A stretch of 64,000 bases of DNA from Cryptosporidium bovis (GCA_009768925.2 VHIT02000054.1:186001-250000); one strand, 5' to 3'. Positions 46,331 through 59,229 are shown, numbered from the stretch's first letter. Translations and numbers: made by a program. The notes: generated by a model from the letters alone, not told the origin.

Positions 46331-47110
46331 TTATCCATTACATTCATAAATGGAATCAAATTTTCCCGTAATAGATGTAATAAAATCACCATTATCGGAA
46401 AAGCTGTATTTTTTTATCTTTATCACAATTAACGATCCAGTTTTTAGAACTTGCTCATTATTTTTCTTGTTTACAAGACTATTTGATTCACAGGACGATG
46501 AGTCAACTCTTCTAAATTCAAAATCACTTTCAACAAGATCCTTTGTAGGAACCGTTATATTTAGTAATCCATAAGTTATTCCAGATATATGAGAAGGTGA
46601 AATATGGCAAATTCGACAAATAAGCTGCTCATTTAATTTTGGTTTGAATACAAGAGCCTTGAATTCAATGTTAACAAGAAAGGACCCGCTAGGTTCGCAA
46701 TCAGGAATATAGCCATATTTGTTCTTAGCACTTACTTTATGAAAACAAACCCAAATACCATAATACTCTGCTATATAGTGAAACAAGAAATAACATAGGT
46801 ATCTTTTTATTGACTCTTCTATGTTCCCTATACTGTTTGGTAGTAACTGTACAGTCCCTCTTACTCTAAGAAGCTCAAAGCATTCATTACCACATTCTCC
46901 CTTTTTTACGAAACCCTCTCTTATGTTTTGCAATTGTTCAGCCGCTAGTCTTTCTACTTCCCTACCTGAATCTGTACTATTAGTATCTGTCTCAATATCC
47001 TCGTGTTTAATTGAATCTTTTATACTTCTTATACATTTGCCAATTAGGTGGTAAGCAACTTCATTTGTTATTACACATGATTCTCTAACCTCCCACGGAA
47101 TCTGGTACAT
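46331..47110 (-). CDS. RPA43: RNA polymerase I subunit RPA43-like (RPB7 fold)
   Basis: 259 residues from the ATG at 47110; the frame extends six codons upstream to a TTG. The N-terminal half has the RPB7-type tip: a conserved stretch around FELLRVRGTVQLLPNSIGNI and a helix YLCYFLFHYIAEYYGIWV. The C-terminal OB fold reads FLVNIEFKALVFKPKLNEQL, then CHISPSHISGITYGLLNITVP, closely following the RPA43 pattern (V-S-x-S-H-I-x-x-L-V-x-G-x-F-N-x-S-I-P). RPA43 with RPA14 forms the stalk that recruits Rrn3 for rRNA transcription. RPB7 or RPC25 are less likely, because the IPW and SHISG..FNITVP wording fits pol I best. Confidence 0.65.
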   Translation of the reverse strand: MYQIPWEVRESCVITNEVAYHLIGKCIRSIKDSIKHEDIETDTNSTDSGREVERLAAEQLQNIREGFVKKGECGNECFELLRVRGTVQLLPNSIGNIEESIKRYLCYFLFHYIAEYYGIWVCFHKVSAKNKYGYIPDCEPSGSFLVNIEFKALVFKPKLNEQLICRICHISPSHISGITYGLLNITVPTKDLVESDFEFRRVDSSSCESNSLVNKKNNEQVLKTGSLIVIKIKKYSFSDNGDFITSITGKFDSIYECNG

Positions 47111-47304
47111 TTCAATTTTCAAAAACAAAATTCATTTAAGTGCAAATAAAAAAAAAAATACCGTCTTAAATTGTTTATAAAGTTAAAATTGAATATGTTG
47201 AAATATACACCCAGTTCAAGCTAAATGCCAAAGGGAAAAACTGCGCAATTCGTTGCAACCTTTTGTAATAGAAGTAATTAACTTATGCGTAAAGTAAATT
47301 TACG

Positions 47305-47309
47305 AAAAA
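47305..47309 (-). terminator. RNA polymerase III T5 terminator of tRNA-His
   Basis: Five T residues on the minus strand begin three bases after the tRNA 3' end. Confidence 0.8.
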
Positions 47310-47312
47310 GCT

Positions 47313-47384
47313 GCTCAAACCAGGATTCGAACCTGGGTCGCCGCGGCCACAACGCGGTGTACTAACCACCTATACGATTTGAGC
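47313..47384 (-). tRNA. tRNA-His (GTG)
   Basis: A complete 72-base cloverleaf on the minus strand. The acceptor stem is GCTCAAA paired with TTTGAGC, the anticodon stem-loop is CCGCG-TTGTGGC-CGCGG with anticodon GTG, and the T-arm is CCAGG-TTCGAATC-CTGG including the B box GGTTCGAATCC. No intron is present and no CCA is encoded; the histidine-specific G-1 would be added after transcription. A TTTTT pol III stop follows within four bases (47305-47309). Confidence 0.97.
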
Positions 47385-48793
47385 CTACGCTCCACGGCCC
47401 CCGTGAGTCTACCAAGTAAGTTTGTTTTGAACACAAATTATTTGTCATAGTATCGTTCAATTGTTCAATTAATAACATATTTTGGAAAATATCAAGCTTA
47501 CTAGCTAAAATAATAATAAACGCATAATTATTCATATTCTTACATATTCTAAATTTACATCTATTCGCTATTAAAATATTTGCAGATAGATAATTTAAAA
47601 AAAAATTCAATTGCAAAATTTCGGTCTCATTTTTCAGAAGTCTTCTTTCTCACTTATTCTGAGCATATACCTCCGGTTATCTGTATCAAATAAATTCATA
47701 CTTCACTTGGTTTCAATCATCTGCAGGTTGTAATCACCAATATTTTTGTTATATATTAGCTTTGTTACATTTATTCAATATTGTTGATACAAAAAATTGT
47801 TGATCTCTTCATTTTTGTTCTTTCTTCCTCTATAGTTACAGGATGCCTGAAAACTAATCATATTGAAAAAAACTCAATTTTGCTTACTCACATAGGATCA
47901 CCAATAGTTTTTTTCCGTACAATTAAAATATAGTTCATTTTTATTTCGATATTGCTCAATTTACAGACGGATAGTTTACATTATTAATGGTAAGTCGTTG
48001 TACACCTTAAAGATGGGAATTGTGAAATTTACCTCTAAAAATAAATGGTAACCATATAATTTGTATGTTTTATAAGAAATTGCTTGTTTTTATCGAAATA
48101 AATCCTTCTACATTATTGCAGCAAATCCTTCAAAATACTTTAGTTGTCAAAAAAGTGCAAAATGACATTAGGCGCTATTTCATTATTTTAATCTATTACA
48201 ATAACTACATTGCTTTCAAATAAAATGTACACCTTGGCAAAGTTTCTCCTAAGCATTACGGTCATTCTAGAAACAAAATATAAATATATTGTTCCACTAA
48301 CATTTTTTTCCCAAAAATGTTTGCACTTCAAAAAATTATATAGAGGATATATTTCGTTGTCTGAAAACGAGTAAAATGTAGAAATTGGTTTTTTTCATAT
48401 GTTACTTAACCATGATTTTACTTCATTTTGTGTGTGTAAATTTTAGTTATTCCACGATTTATAACTCTAACGTGGTGTCATATACATAATCTGTTTCTAT
48501 CATCTTATTTTTTTGCCACAATAATATTTCAAATAAAGAGTCATGTATTATAGATGTTGTGTAGATATGAACTTTAATAGCATGCCAATTTAATACAATG
48601 GAATAGAAATTCACATATTACTCAAAATCTAAATTATAAGCTGGTTTTCATAAAGTGCGGTAGTATTCATATATATAATTCAGTTTTATTACACTGGGAA
48701 TCATTTGTAAATTTATGTTTCTTTTTTTTAATACCTTTATGTCATAAGAAAAATAAGGCTCAGTAAAGTTGTGTAGTAATATGATTATTTGAA
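47385..48793. other. Gene-free stretch, 1.4 kb
   Basis: The longest spacer in the window, uniformly AT-rich. The only open frame of note (47362-47616, minus) overlaps the tRNA and looks like chance. A possible tiny spliced frame (ATG|GTAAGT at 47992-47999, acceptor ATTGCAG at 48120) would encode 34 residues of no recognised type. GTACACCTT occurs twice (near 47999 and 48227). Otherwise I see nothing; a long 5' leader of the next gene or a non-coding transcript could lie here. Confidence 0.5.
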
Positions 48794-51700
48794 ATGCTTC
48801 AAAGTAGTGGAAAACTAAGGAAGAGCATTAGGGTAGAACCCAGCCTTTACCAAGCCTGGGTCCCTCCTTTTTTCTCCAAAAAAAATGACGAAGACAAATT
48901 AAATATTTCATCAAGGATGGTAAGTTAAACCTTACAATTATATATGATTGAATGTTCATTCTAATAAATTTAATTTTTTCTCAATACCGAATTTCTAGGG
49001 AGAATGTGTATATGAGCCTAACGTCTTTGTAAATAAAGAATCGGGAAAGGAAGCCGAAGGCATAATAAGAAATTTGAAACATTTGATGAGAAGTATGGAG
49101 ACTGATTTCAACTGTTTGTCAGGAGAACGATTAATGGGATATATTTCCACTAACTTTTCTTCTGAATCTTCATCGGTTCAAGGAGAGCTATCAGCAGAGA
49201 AACTCCTGCTTTCTACAATAAACGATTCGAAGAAAAGCTATTGCCATACAGAAGAAACAAGAAATTTTGGAAGGATAGAGTCAAAGAGAAGCGAATTTCA
49301 TTTGTCACTAAACAACGATTGTGTTCAAAAATCATTAACAAGCGTGAGCCAAGTTTCAAAGGAAGAAATAAAAGACAGGGATTTGGTGAAAAAATCAAAT
49401 AATAGTTGCCCGGTATCTTATGGAAAATATAGGGAAATCGCTTTAAACCAACAGCTTTTTTTAAGTTTTATTGATAATTGGAGGAAAGAAGTGGGTATAA
49501 TTCTAAATGAAAATTACAAAGAAGGTAGATATACTCTTGAAGAAGGTAAAGAATTGTTGCAAGAAGGACTTATTTTCCAAAGGCAAGTTAGGCTTCCAGA
49601 ACTCGAATCGCTTTCTCAAGCTGTAAAAAAAGCGTCAAATTTTGAAAACAAGGTTAAAGAGGCCTTTTCAATAGGTAGTAAAGAATTAAATTTAGATTTG
49701 GGAGAAATTAAACCCGCAAATAAGATTCAGATAAAAGAGTTGCGTGATTTATTGAAGGAAGGTGAAGAATGTCTTTTTTACTCTAAATGTTTAGATCTCC
49801 TAAAATTTCAACTTGAAAAACTGAAAACATGGAGAAAAACGGTTCAATCTGCCATTATTGAGAAGAATTTAGATAAATGTAAGGATTCAATGAAAGATAA
49901 AGACGAAATTTTCATAGAAGTTCCAGGGACTGATGGCCTTACTGAACAAATCGCAGCAAGCAATTGGATCGAAAAGGTTGAAAGAAGTCTTTCTCGCCCA
50001 ATGAGACTCAACTTCGCTGAAAGTCTATTGAATGAACCTGCAGCTAAATTCTTGAATGAAAAAGATGTTTATGTTAAAAGACAATTGATAAATAGAGTAA
50101 ATAGAGCCCTAGATTGGCTGAACGTGGTTCAGTCCCCTCCTTTTGTATTCAACTTAGTGTCTGCTTGTAAAGGATTTACAACGAACGACATTCCGGATAG
50201 TATGCAGGCGATTATTGTTGATGCAAAGAAATTGATGGAGACAACGAATGACTGGAAACTCCCAAAGCCATCAGATTTTGAAAAGATTTGGCTTGAGAGT
50301 TTGACTCTGAAAATTAGCGTCCCCATTTCTAAATACATGGAACCTGTCTATCTTCGTTGGAAAAAATGGCACCGAAAATTCAAGAGATTAATGGATGGTC
50401 TTTGCATTTATATGGAGGCTCAATTAATATTGGAGGAAGCGGAATATACTTTATGTGATTTCCTCGATATGAGTGAATATTTACCTGTATTGAAAGCAAA
50501 AATTAAAGAGAGTGGTGATTGGTTAAATGAAAGCAAAGAATTTCTTAGGAGTGTTTCTGAATATAACACGAAACAAGATATTGATGATGTATCCTCAAGT
50601 GTTTGGAACACAATTACTGGAATAAAAAAGGGGAATGAATTTACAAAGCATGAACTACAAGAAGTAATCAATTTTATTGAATCTCAAATCGGCGAGCGTC
50701 TATCGTATGATAAACTTAAGCAACTAATAGATAAGGGTAATGAATTAACAATTTATGATACATCAATATTACAGGAGCTTTCTTCATGTCTAGATGGTTG
50801 CGAGAGATGGCTCAAGAAGGGAAGAGAACTCATTAAGTGTTCAAAAAGCTCAAATTCTAATGTTTCCTCAATAATCTCGCTCTTATTGGAGAGAAGTTCA
50901 ATATTGATTTCTAGCGAGACTGAAGAAAGTCTTTTTGCAGAGTTGAATTTTTTGCTTTGGAAACTTGAAATTAAAGAAATCCAAATTCCAATTGATGATG
51001 GTAAATTACTATCATTAATAGAGAGGTTAAATTGTTTCAAATCCCACATTAACTTTAATTCATTCAAAGTTGAATTTAAGGATATTCCCGACTCGAGTAA
51101 ATTAAAGATACCTGAAAGTGAAAAAGAATCAAGTCTTGAAGCTGAAGGAAGTCAGAGAATTGAAGATGTAATTGAAGACGAGACTCATAGTGATATTGAT
51201 ATTAATTTATTGACCACAGAACAGATAAATTCTTCACATTGGGAAAAATTAAAAGAGCTAGGACCTATCTTGCTTGTTGAAAAACTCGAACAAATCTACA
51301 AATATTGGAGTTCTGTTGCCTCCTCTTATGAAAAAACAAAAAGTAGAATTGAATGTTGGAATAATTTACTAGATAAATTGAAAATTCTTCCAGTTAAAAT
51401 GAATAAATTAGAGGAAAAAGTAAAAATTATAATTGATGAGTATGAAAGAATATGCATTTCATTATCCTCTGGCAATAAAGAGCTTATTGAGAGTAAAAGG
51501 ATGGGGCATCCATTGTCTCTCTTATTTTCATACGAAGAACTTAATAAACTTGCAGCCGATATTGAGAATATTCCTGTAAAAATTGAGAATTGGGATAAAT
51601 GGTTGAAGCATATCGAAGATTTAAATAACTCGGATGTGCTCACTCTTGAACGTTTTCCTTATTTATCTGGTTGCATATATAATAATACTGATGAAGATTG

Positions 51701-54700
51701 CAGTACCTCACAAATTGAAATGGACTATGTAAACAAGCATATCGAATTACTAAATAATAATTTAATTTCCACGTCAGTATGGAATATAACAGACTTTAAG
51801 AGGATTTTTCGTGATTTAAAATACACAGGTAAATTAATAAATGATCTCGAATCCTGCAAAAAATGGATGGAAGAAGTTGAATCATCTGAAAACTATTTAT
51901 CAAAGGATCTGGACTATTGGAAGGAACTACTACAAAAAGGAAAAAACTTGAATATAGTTGATAACAATTTCCTTTCAAATTTTGAGTCAAGGTTAAATAT
52001 TTCAATTGAATGGGATGAAATATATAAAAGTGTTATCTTGGAAGAAATCAACAAACCCATTAGAGCAAAGAAGGCAAAACTTTCATCGAAAAAAATTCCA
52101 TATTATTTTGCAAGGTTGTTAGTTGATATTGATTATGGTATTGGTGAAAGATTAAATTCTTTTAAAGAATTAAAAGAAAGTGTCAATTCATATGTTACTT
52201 TGAGAGAGAAAGGAATAAAGTATCTAGAAATCTGTCATAATGAGAGAATTCAATCACGTTTTTCAGAAATATTAGTCAAATCACCCATTGAAATGAATGC
52301 CTTCAATGAATCTAATAAATCAATTGTCACTAGCGAAGTGAAGAGATTAAATGAATTTACCAGTGTTTTAAAAGAATTTCAAAATGAATGTCTTAAACAT
52401 CCAATATTAATTGAATTTACTAACTATATCCAAGAAGAAATCATGTTGCGTGATTTAAACCAAAAGTTAATCAATACTTTAATTATAGAAGAATACCACA
52501 ATTTGTTATCCCTAACAAATAACACGACTCTAGATTTGTTAGAACCAAGAGTAAATGATATCGATGAAGGGATAGAATTAATTAACTATATTGAAGGCAA
52601 CAATCTTTATTCAGAACATGGTTCAAATTCAAAAATCAAATCAAGTCCCTTTTCGACGAAAATTATCGACGAGGCTAAACATAAACCCAATTATTCTATA
52701 GATGAGCTAAAAAAAATTTTTTCAGGGGAACTGAATTTTCCAAAGGATATTGTTTTCGGGGATTCATTCATATCAGAAAAATATATTGATAATCGACTAT
52801 TTCAACAATTTAAGAACTCTGTTAAAAAGGCAAAACAATGGTTAAATATTTTTAATTCTCTAGGTTTTAATGTTGTTAATAATTCAAAGACAGAAACGTT
52901 TTATAATAGGACCATTCCAAGTAATTTATTACCGAAGAATTTCAAATCTTCAATTGAATTGTTGATGGATGAATACACCGAAAAGTTGGGATATCGTGAT
53001 ACACAAAATGACAATGTTGAAAATGGTCCTCTTGCTTTTAGGCTCGACTGGAATAAGATATTGGAGCCATACTTGAAAATGGACTACTGTAATACCGATA
53101 TTATTAAACGAAGTAATACCCTCTTAAATAGATTATTAGAGGTGTTTAATCCCGATCTATTCAACCCCTGTGACCTCAATGAGGCAAACAACGATCCATC
53201 TGAAGACTATTCTGTCTATAATGTTTCTTTACTATCTAATTTATTGCATTATATGAGGGAAAAGAAATCTACAAATTCTAGAGTATATTGCAAAGAAAAC
53301 TATGAAGAAACAAACAATATGGTTAAATCAATCATTAATGAGAAATATTTTGTGTATTTACCTGTGAATGGTGGTAACGACTTAGAACAACTGGGAAATA
53401 TTCTAAACGCTAGTGTGAGTGACATTGAGAACGGAAAAGATAAAAATTTAAGCAACTCCCAGTTTGAGAGTTTAAATATATCAAATCAGGGCCCTCAAAA
53501 GAGAGTAAAGAGAAGTAAAAGCATTTTGGAAGAGAGAGTTAACGAGAACAATGTTGATGGTATCTTAGATATTGTTAGAAAAATCCCATTACCTACAATT
53601 GAGATGTCGCTATTACTACTGAGTTTTGCAATAAAAAACATTAAATTTAACTTAGTTGAGATGAAAAATCTTGCTCTAACTATTGAATTAACCTTTCTAT
53701 GGATAGCTCTTATTAATAATAAGTTTCCGAGTATTTTTTCTTCAAATGATGGATTTGATTTTAATTCAGAAGATTCAACACGGAATTATCGTACAAAAAC
53801 TAGTGACATGGAACTTGAGATATGGGAAAACTTGATTAATTTTGACTTTTATGATAGTAGGGACAACTGTAATATTGAGAGTTTACGTGTGCAAAATTAT
53901 GTTGATTTAAATAAGGATTCTGGAAATAAAATGTCTCTCAAAGAACTCATTTTTCTAATCGAGATATGTGACCAAATGCCAATACAAACCCCATTTAAGA
54001 CAAAACTTGTAGTAAACTTAATAAATATTTTAAAGTGGACCCTTTCTGCCAGAGAGGCAATACTTTTATTGCCTAGGAATACCATTTTACGTCCATGGTT
54101 ACACATTGAAGGTATAAATGAGGAAATTGAAACTAACAGGAAGAATTGCAGGATAATAAATAAAATATTGTCCAAAGAAAATGAGTTTACAATCGAAGAT
54201 GATGATATTAAGAAAATAATTTCAAATATCTGCTCTCACGAAAATGAAAATCATTTAAACGTAGATAAAGTCTTGGAAGTAGAGCTTATAAAAAAGATTC
54301 CAAGACCCAGAGGAAGGCCAAAAAGGGAGTCCATTCACTCTAGTAAAAGTGAGATTACTCCGGATGAAATATACAATAGCATTTGCTCAGAGTATAAGGT
54401 ATTTGATAGAATTTCAGATAACTTCCCAAGATCCTTCTATTCTTGGTTAAAAGAATCAGAATTGTTGACTGAAGATTTTTTTTCGCAAATGCAAACAGAA
54501 AGTGAAAAGAATAATATTATACAAGATTTTGATTCTAATAATAAGGGAACTAACCTAAAATATGGTTGGATAAACGGTTACTTTTACTGGTACGATAAAG
54601 ATAAAGCTAATAAAACTGAAATTGACGGTTCAAGTGATACTTTGATTCAAAGAATAGGAATGATAGATCCAACTTCATATCCAAAAAAAAGTAAATATAA

Positions 54701-57515
54701 TAATAAACTTATAATTGATTTCATTATATCTATTGAAGTTTTTATTAGTATCGAGAATACTCCAGCAGATCTATGTCCGATTTGTTCCACATTCAGTACA
54801 AATTTTTCAGAAAATGGCACAGTTGATTTTGATCATCAGTTATACTGGATTTCATGTAGCGAATGTAGTCGTTGGTACCATAAAGAATGTGCCAATTCAA
54901 ATGCTCAAAATAGAAAAAACTTTAACTTTTCGAAAAGCATCTATAATGATACGCCTTGGATATGTCAACTTTGTGCCTTAAGAGGTACAACATCCTATGT
55001 TCAATCTGAAGCAATTATCTCGCAGCTGAGAATGGGAAATAACATATCATTGTGCCATAACAACAATAAATACATTATTTCTCAAATAAAAGGAAAGCCA
55101 GAATTCTGTAACCAGGTTCAATATGAGAAATACAATAACTTGCAAAGAGAAATATATTCACAAGAGAACCTTAAAAAATTGTTATTTAACAGTCTCTTTG
55201 GACCGATTTCATGTGTTCAACTTTACGAGAGAAATGCTATTTACAACAGATTTTATTTACTAAACGTTTGGATCCACGATTTTCAAAATAAATTTAAATG
55301 GGATATCTTTACTAATTCAACATATGACCCATCAATATTTGTTGTAGAGAATACAATTGGAGACATTGAAATTGGAGAGAAAGTTCCCCTAACAAAAATT
55401 AAGAATGAATCCTCAGAGTTGGTTGAAACAAATTTTCTTGAAAACCAAAATATCCATAAGGAAAGAGTTGCAAATATCACGGAAAATATGTCTACCAGTA
55501 GAAAGGGAAGGGTAATAAAAAATAAGATATCTGTTAAAGAAATGCTTAACCCTAAAATATCATTAATAAAAGCTAAAAAGGGCATGAAGAGACGATTGTT
55601 AATACCCATTCAATCAACCACTAAACAAATTAAAAGAATTCATAGTTCAACAAGTCCCACTAATACAGTTCAAGTCAACTTTAGAATAGTTTTCCGTGAC
55701 TTTAATTGTGAAAATATAACAGTTGACCCTAATTCAATTGGAAGGCTTAGAAAGTTAGAATTTAGAAGTGAAGAATTAGATATCCACGGAATGATCAATT
55801 TATATTTGTTAGGAATATCAATAGGAGTTGATCAAATCGTTGAAATGGAGTGGTTATATTGTATATTGAAATATGTAACATTCTTCAACAAAAAGTTTCA
55901 TGATTTTAACAAAAACTTAGAGTCATTGAAAATAATAAATTTACCGAGAGACCTGTCTTTTATCAATTCACTTGGACTTGAAAAAAGATTAAAATGGGAT
56001 GAATTCAAATATATATTAAGATTCTACTCTCCTAATTTTCCAATAAAACTCAACTCCTCGAAAAATTTCTACAGCGGAATTCTATCAGTTAGATCTAACT
56101 ACTTTAATCTTAATTCAATTCTAAGGCAGTTCAGCCTATCTAGTTACAGCCTTAATGTATCTGGTGAGAGTGATACTTCTAAAAATTGGAATGAATTCGA
56201 GAATGAAGTAATAAACATTAATAGTAAGAACCTTAAAAGTGATATTGAAATATTGCTTAATAACATGGTAAAATCAGGTGTTACATTTTCAGAAGAAGAA
56301 ATCATTTGCCAAATACTTAGAACATATTACCTTGAATCTATGTTAATTTTTATTAGAAACCAAATATCAAATTTCTACAATAATCAGTTAAACCCAAAAC
56401 CTATCTTCTCCCATATAAGCAATACTAATGAACATATAAAAATTTGGAAAGAAACTGATGCTTATTTAATTGAAAAGTACAAAATTAAGTTTTTACCCCC
56501 TGAAATTAATAACATGGTATCTGAGGATGTGAAAGAAAGTGGAAGAATTACTCGTTTTCAATTCTTCACTAGTAATTGTGATTTGATCAGAGATATTGTG
56601 GAACAATGCAACGAATGGAGTGAAAATTATATGAAATTAAAGGATAATTGCAATGAATTTGGAATTTTTGTTGATCTCCTCAAACAGGGCCTTAGTCTAC
56701 CTTGTGTTTACCCTCCTGTATACTCATTTGGAAATGTTTTAGCTTCAATAGAAAGCTATGAAGATTTCGTAGATCAAGTATTCTGTAAATTTGAAAAAAA
56801 CTCAACATCAATTGAACTTAAAGAGTCTAATATTCAAAATGCTAAGTCGGGAAACATCATATGTTCGGATAAACCTTCAACTCCAAAATTTGAGAATATT
56901 CAAGTACTAAAGAATATAAAAAAATCTCTTTCTGAGTTACCAATTCAGAAAAGGGACCTTAATTTAAAAATTGAGAAAATGGAGAATAATGTTAGTAAAT
57001 TTATAGAAAGCATTAAAGAAAAAACTCCAATACTTAAACAGACAACTTCTACTGAATCACTCATTTCTAAATTACAATTAATAAAGGAGGAGGCTCTATT
57101 GAATGTTCCAATAATTGTAACTAATCTACCTGAATTGAGAGAATTATTAAATTCACTTCCTGACTTTGGATCACCCCATCACAATTTATTGGTTAGAACC
57201 CAATTTTTAATGTCCCTTCAATCACCTATTGCAAAGTTGAGAAAACCACTTAATCCTTTTCCAAATGTCCCGGTCTCACCTAACTATTCTGGAACTCATA
57301 TAAATGCCAACTCAAATGAAATAATTTCTTCGGAAGTTAGAAGTACCCCTTTCGAGTCAATTATAAATTCTGGAAATTGTAATAGAACAAAAACACGCCT
57401 GCTTGAGAACCTAATCACAAACTCCTCTCAGCCACTTACAGGTGATAAGGCGTTAATATGGCAAAACGTCATTAATAAGGGTGTTCATCAAGTCAACCAC
57501 TGTTATTATAAGTAG
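48794..57515 (+). CDS. Giant PLU-1-like / AT-hook / PHD chromatin protein (two exons)
   Basis: Exon 1 (48794-48919) joins in phase 0 to exon 2 (48999-57515), giving 2880 residues; an in-frame TGA lies just upstream of the ATG. The first ~1400 residues hold spaced Trp-centred helical units (DWLNVV ~414, DWLNES ~549, RWLKKG ~645, KWLKHI ~910, KWMEEV ~997, QWLNIF ~1323), like the PLU-1 region of KDM5 demethylases. An AT-hook, RPRGRPKR, lies near 1810. A PHD finger spans ~1967-2032 with CPIC, CSEC, HKEC and CQLC ligands and a W before HKEC. I find no JmjN, ARID or JmjC motif, so demethylase activity is not supported. It is likely a nuclear histone-reading scaffold. Confidence 0.88.
48920..48998 (+). 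other. Intron of PLU-1/PHD gene, 79 nt
   Basis: The donor is GTAAGT directly after codon ATG (Met42) and the acceptor is TTTCTAG. The joined frame gives SSRM then GECVYEPNVF. Without splicing, the large exon has no ATG until about residue 72. Confidence 0.85.
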
Positions 57516-57652
57516 TTATAATTTCTCTAATTTATTGATCCCTTTCATTTCTCATATTTTTTTTTATTTACGTAAACTCGAGAAAGTACATGCATTTCTC
57601 GCACTCCCCCCCCCTTTTACTTGGTATTAAAAAAGCTGTTGGAATCAGGATA

Positions 57653-58400
57653 ATGTGGAGCTTTGTTAGAGATTTTTGTTGTAATATTAGTGAAAACCCC
57701 TGTAGGAATCCATACACTGTTGATGTTGATTGGTGCCATATTATAAAGAATATTGAGGCTGAAAATAACCCAAGTAGAGCAAATACGTCTAGAAACAGTA
57801 AATCAACAGAAATTCAGTCTAAACCTTGCATGAATTCAACTGACATAAATGAACTTGTCAATTGTTTCATAAAAAGTGCATTAAGTGGTGTTTCAATTTC
57901 AATTTATGATCAGTTGAGTCAGAAATTCATATCTGGAAAATACTTTGTAAATCGAAACTTGAGCATTTTAACTTTGAAATCGCCAATTCACACAATAATA
58001 ATACCATTTAGAGCAGTAAGTTATTACTTTAAATTTTTGTTTCAAATTTTCATTTCATAATAGATAAATACCATACTAAATAATTCCGAGTTCAATTATT
58101 TATATTCAAATAACAAAATCGTCATTGACAATCACAACAAAGCCATTATTATTATTGTATTTGATTCGAACACGGAAAAAAGTGACTCCATCCCACTTTT
58201 ATTCAACGATCAAGGCTCGGCAAACAACTTCCTCCTAGTAATTGAAATCCTGAGGTATGTACTTTAACAAATAGTGAACAAAAACAGGCAATAACTCCTG
58301 ATTAACACCTAGGTACAATGAAATGAATGACGATAATATTTGCGACAACTCACGTGAGTTAGTTCTAGGAGGTGTTTTTCAAGATTATCCCAGAAGGTAA
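57653..58400 (+). CDS. Small three-exon protein with PH-like fold pattern
   Basis: Exons 57653-58015, 58064-58254 and 58313-58400 join across 48 and 58 nt introns, giving 213 residues. An in-frame ATG at 57590 would add 21 residues across a C-run; I prefer the later ATG, whose protein starts MWSFVRDFCCNI. Residues ~70-190 alternate strands and end in a helix: GVSISIYDQL, HTIIIPFRAINTI, KAIIIIVFD, SIPLLFND, NNFLLVIEILR. This is the order of a PH domain, and resembles the PH-like apicomplexan inner-membrane-complex ISP proteins. The CC pair near the N-terminus could be lipid-modified. The family call is by pattern only. Confidence 0.72.
58016..58063 (+). other. Intron 1 of PH-like gene, 48 nt
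   Basis: The donor is GTAAGT and the acceptor is CATAATAG; phase 0. The shortest intron in the window. Confidence 0.8.
58255..58312 (+). other. Intron 2 of PH-like gene, 58 nt
   Basis: The donor is GTATGT, a branch-like CTGATTAAC lies 9 bases before the acceptor ACCTAG, and the join completes an Arg codon (AG|G). Confidence 0.8.
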
Positions 58401-58593
58401 AATTTATTAGAATATCATGCGACAAAGTTGAGAAAAAAAACAAAATTTAATTGATATATCTATATACCAACCTAAGTAAGAATGGGCACAAACCTTAAAA
58501 ATTAACGAGTCCAATCATTAACTATATACCCGTCCCAAATAGACAAGCAGATAATTAGCAATTACACGGAAATCCTCCCTCACATTAATTGGT

Positions 58594-58917
58594 TTATGCT
58601 GCCCTCTTTCTCTGTTGTTGAATAATATCTACAAGCTCATCACGCTTCTTCTTAGCTCTTCTTTCCGTACCTAAACGTGATCTGGCAAATCTCATGGCTC
58701 TCTTTGCCGTGGAAGCCGACCCAACCTTCAACAACTCCATCATTCTCTTCTCATACGGCGCAAATCCTGCAACTTCACGAACCACCTGTTTAACAAGGGC
58801 ATTTCTCGCAGATAACTTCCCTTTTCGTGAACTAGGCCTAGGTTGTTTAGGTCTCTTTGTCACAATAAACCCGGAGTTCAAACCGACAACAGTTCCTGTT
58901 GAAATCGATGATGTCAT
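58594..58917 (-). CDS. RPL36: 60S ribosomal protein eL36
   Basis: 107 residues from the ATG at 58917; the open frame upstream starts at TTG and its 26 extra residues are not part of the family. Family blocks present are GLNSGFIVTKRPKQPRPSSR, then GKLSARNALVKQVVREVAGF, APYEKRMMELLKV, KRAMRFARSRLGT and RAKKKRDELVDII. It is very basic and of normal length for eL36 (~105). It is a large-subunit rRNA-binding protein. An AGGCGCCT site lies about 125 bp upstream, in the spacer shared with bystin, so two ribosome-production genes may share control. Confidence 0.96.
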   Translation of the reverse strand: MTSSISTGTVVGLNSGFIVTKRPKQPRPSSRKGKLSARNALVKQVVREVAGFAPYEKRMMELLKVGSASTAKRAMRFARSRLGTERRAKKKRDELVDIIQQQRKRAA

Positions 58918-59038
58918 TTTTTCAAATACAATATTCTGCCCGTAATCAAAATATAACTTCGTTAATCCGTCTCGAAAGGAAAGATGGCGACTCAACTCTA
59001 ATTATATTTGCTATTTATATTTGATTTGTCTCAAAAAA

Positions 59039-59046
59039 AGGCGCCT
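59039..59046. promoter_or_regulatory. E2F-like AGGCGCCT palindrome between eL36 and bystin
   Basis: A GGCGCC core in the 312 bp divergent spacer, about 125 bp from the eL36 ATG and 185 from the bystin ATG. The rest of the spacer (58918-59229) shows no gene. Confidence 0.45.
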
Positions 59047-59229
59047 GGAATATATACCGCCTTATATTAAGTCACTAAGATGGTCTTAAAATGACAAAAA
59101 GTTGCCGGCGCAATCTGGTTAATTTGCATCAGCCAACTTGTATTTTGGATATGAATTTTCATTTTTAGTTAATACAATAACTTTTATATTCCAACCACTT
59201 CTTTATTTTGAGGAGTCCTTTATTTTACA

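Noticed and set aside
47992-48222. Tiny spliced gene starting ATG|GTAAGT with a second exon at 48121
   Set aside because: The joined 34-residue product is AT-driven and unlike any known protein; motif coincidence in AT-rich DNA is likely.
58156-58175. tRNA-like GATTCGAAC box
   Set aside because: Single B-box-like match inside exon 2 of the PH-like gene; no cloverleaf can be formed.
58918-58995. 26-residue N-terminal extension of eL36
   Set aside because: It starts at TTG and lies upstream of the conserved family start.
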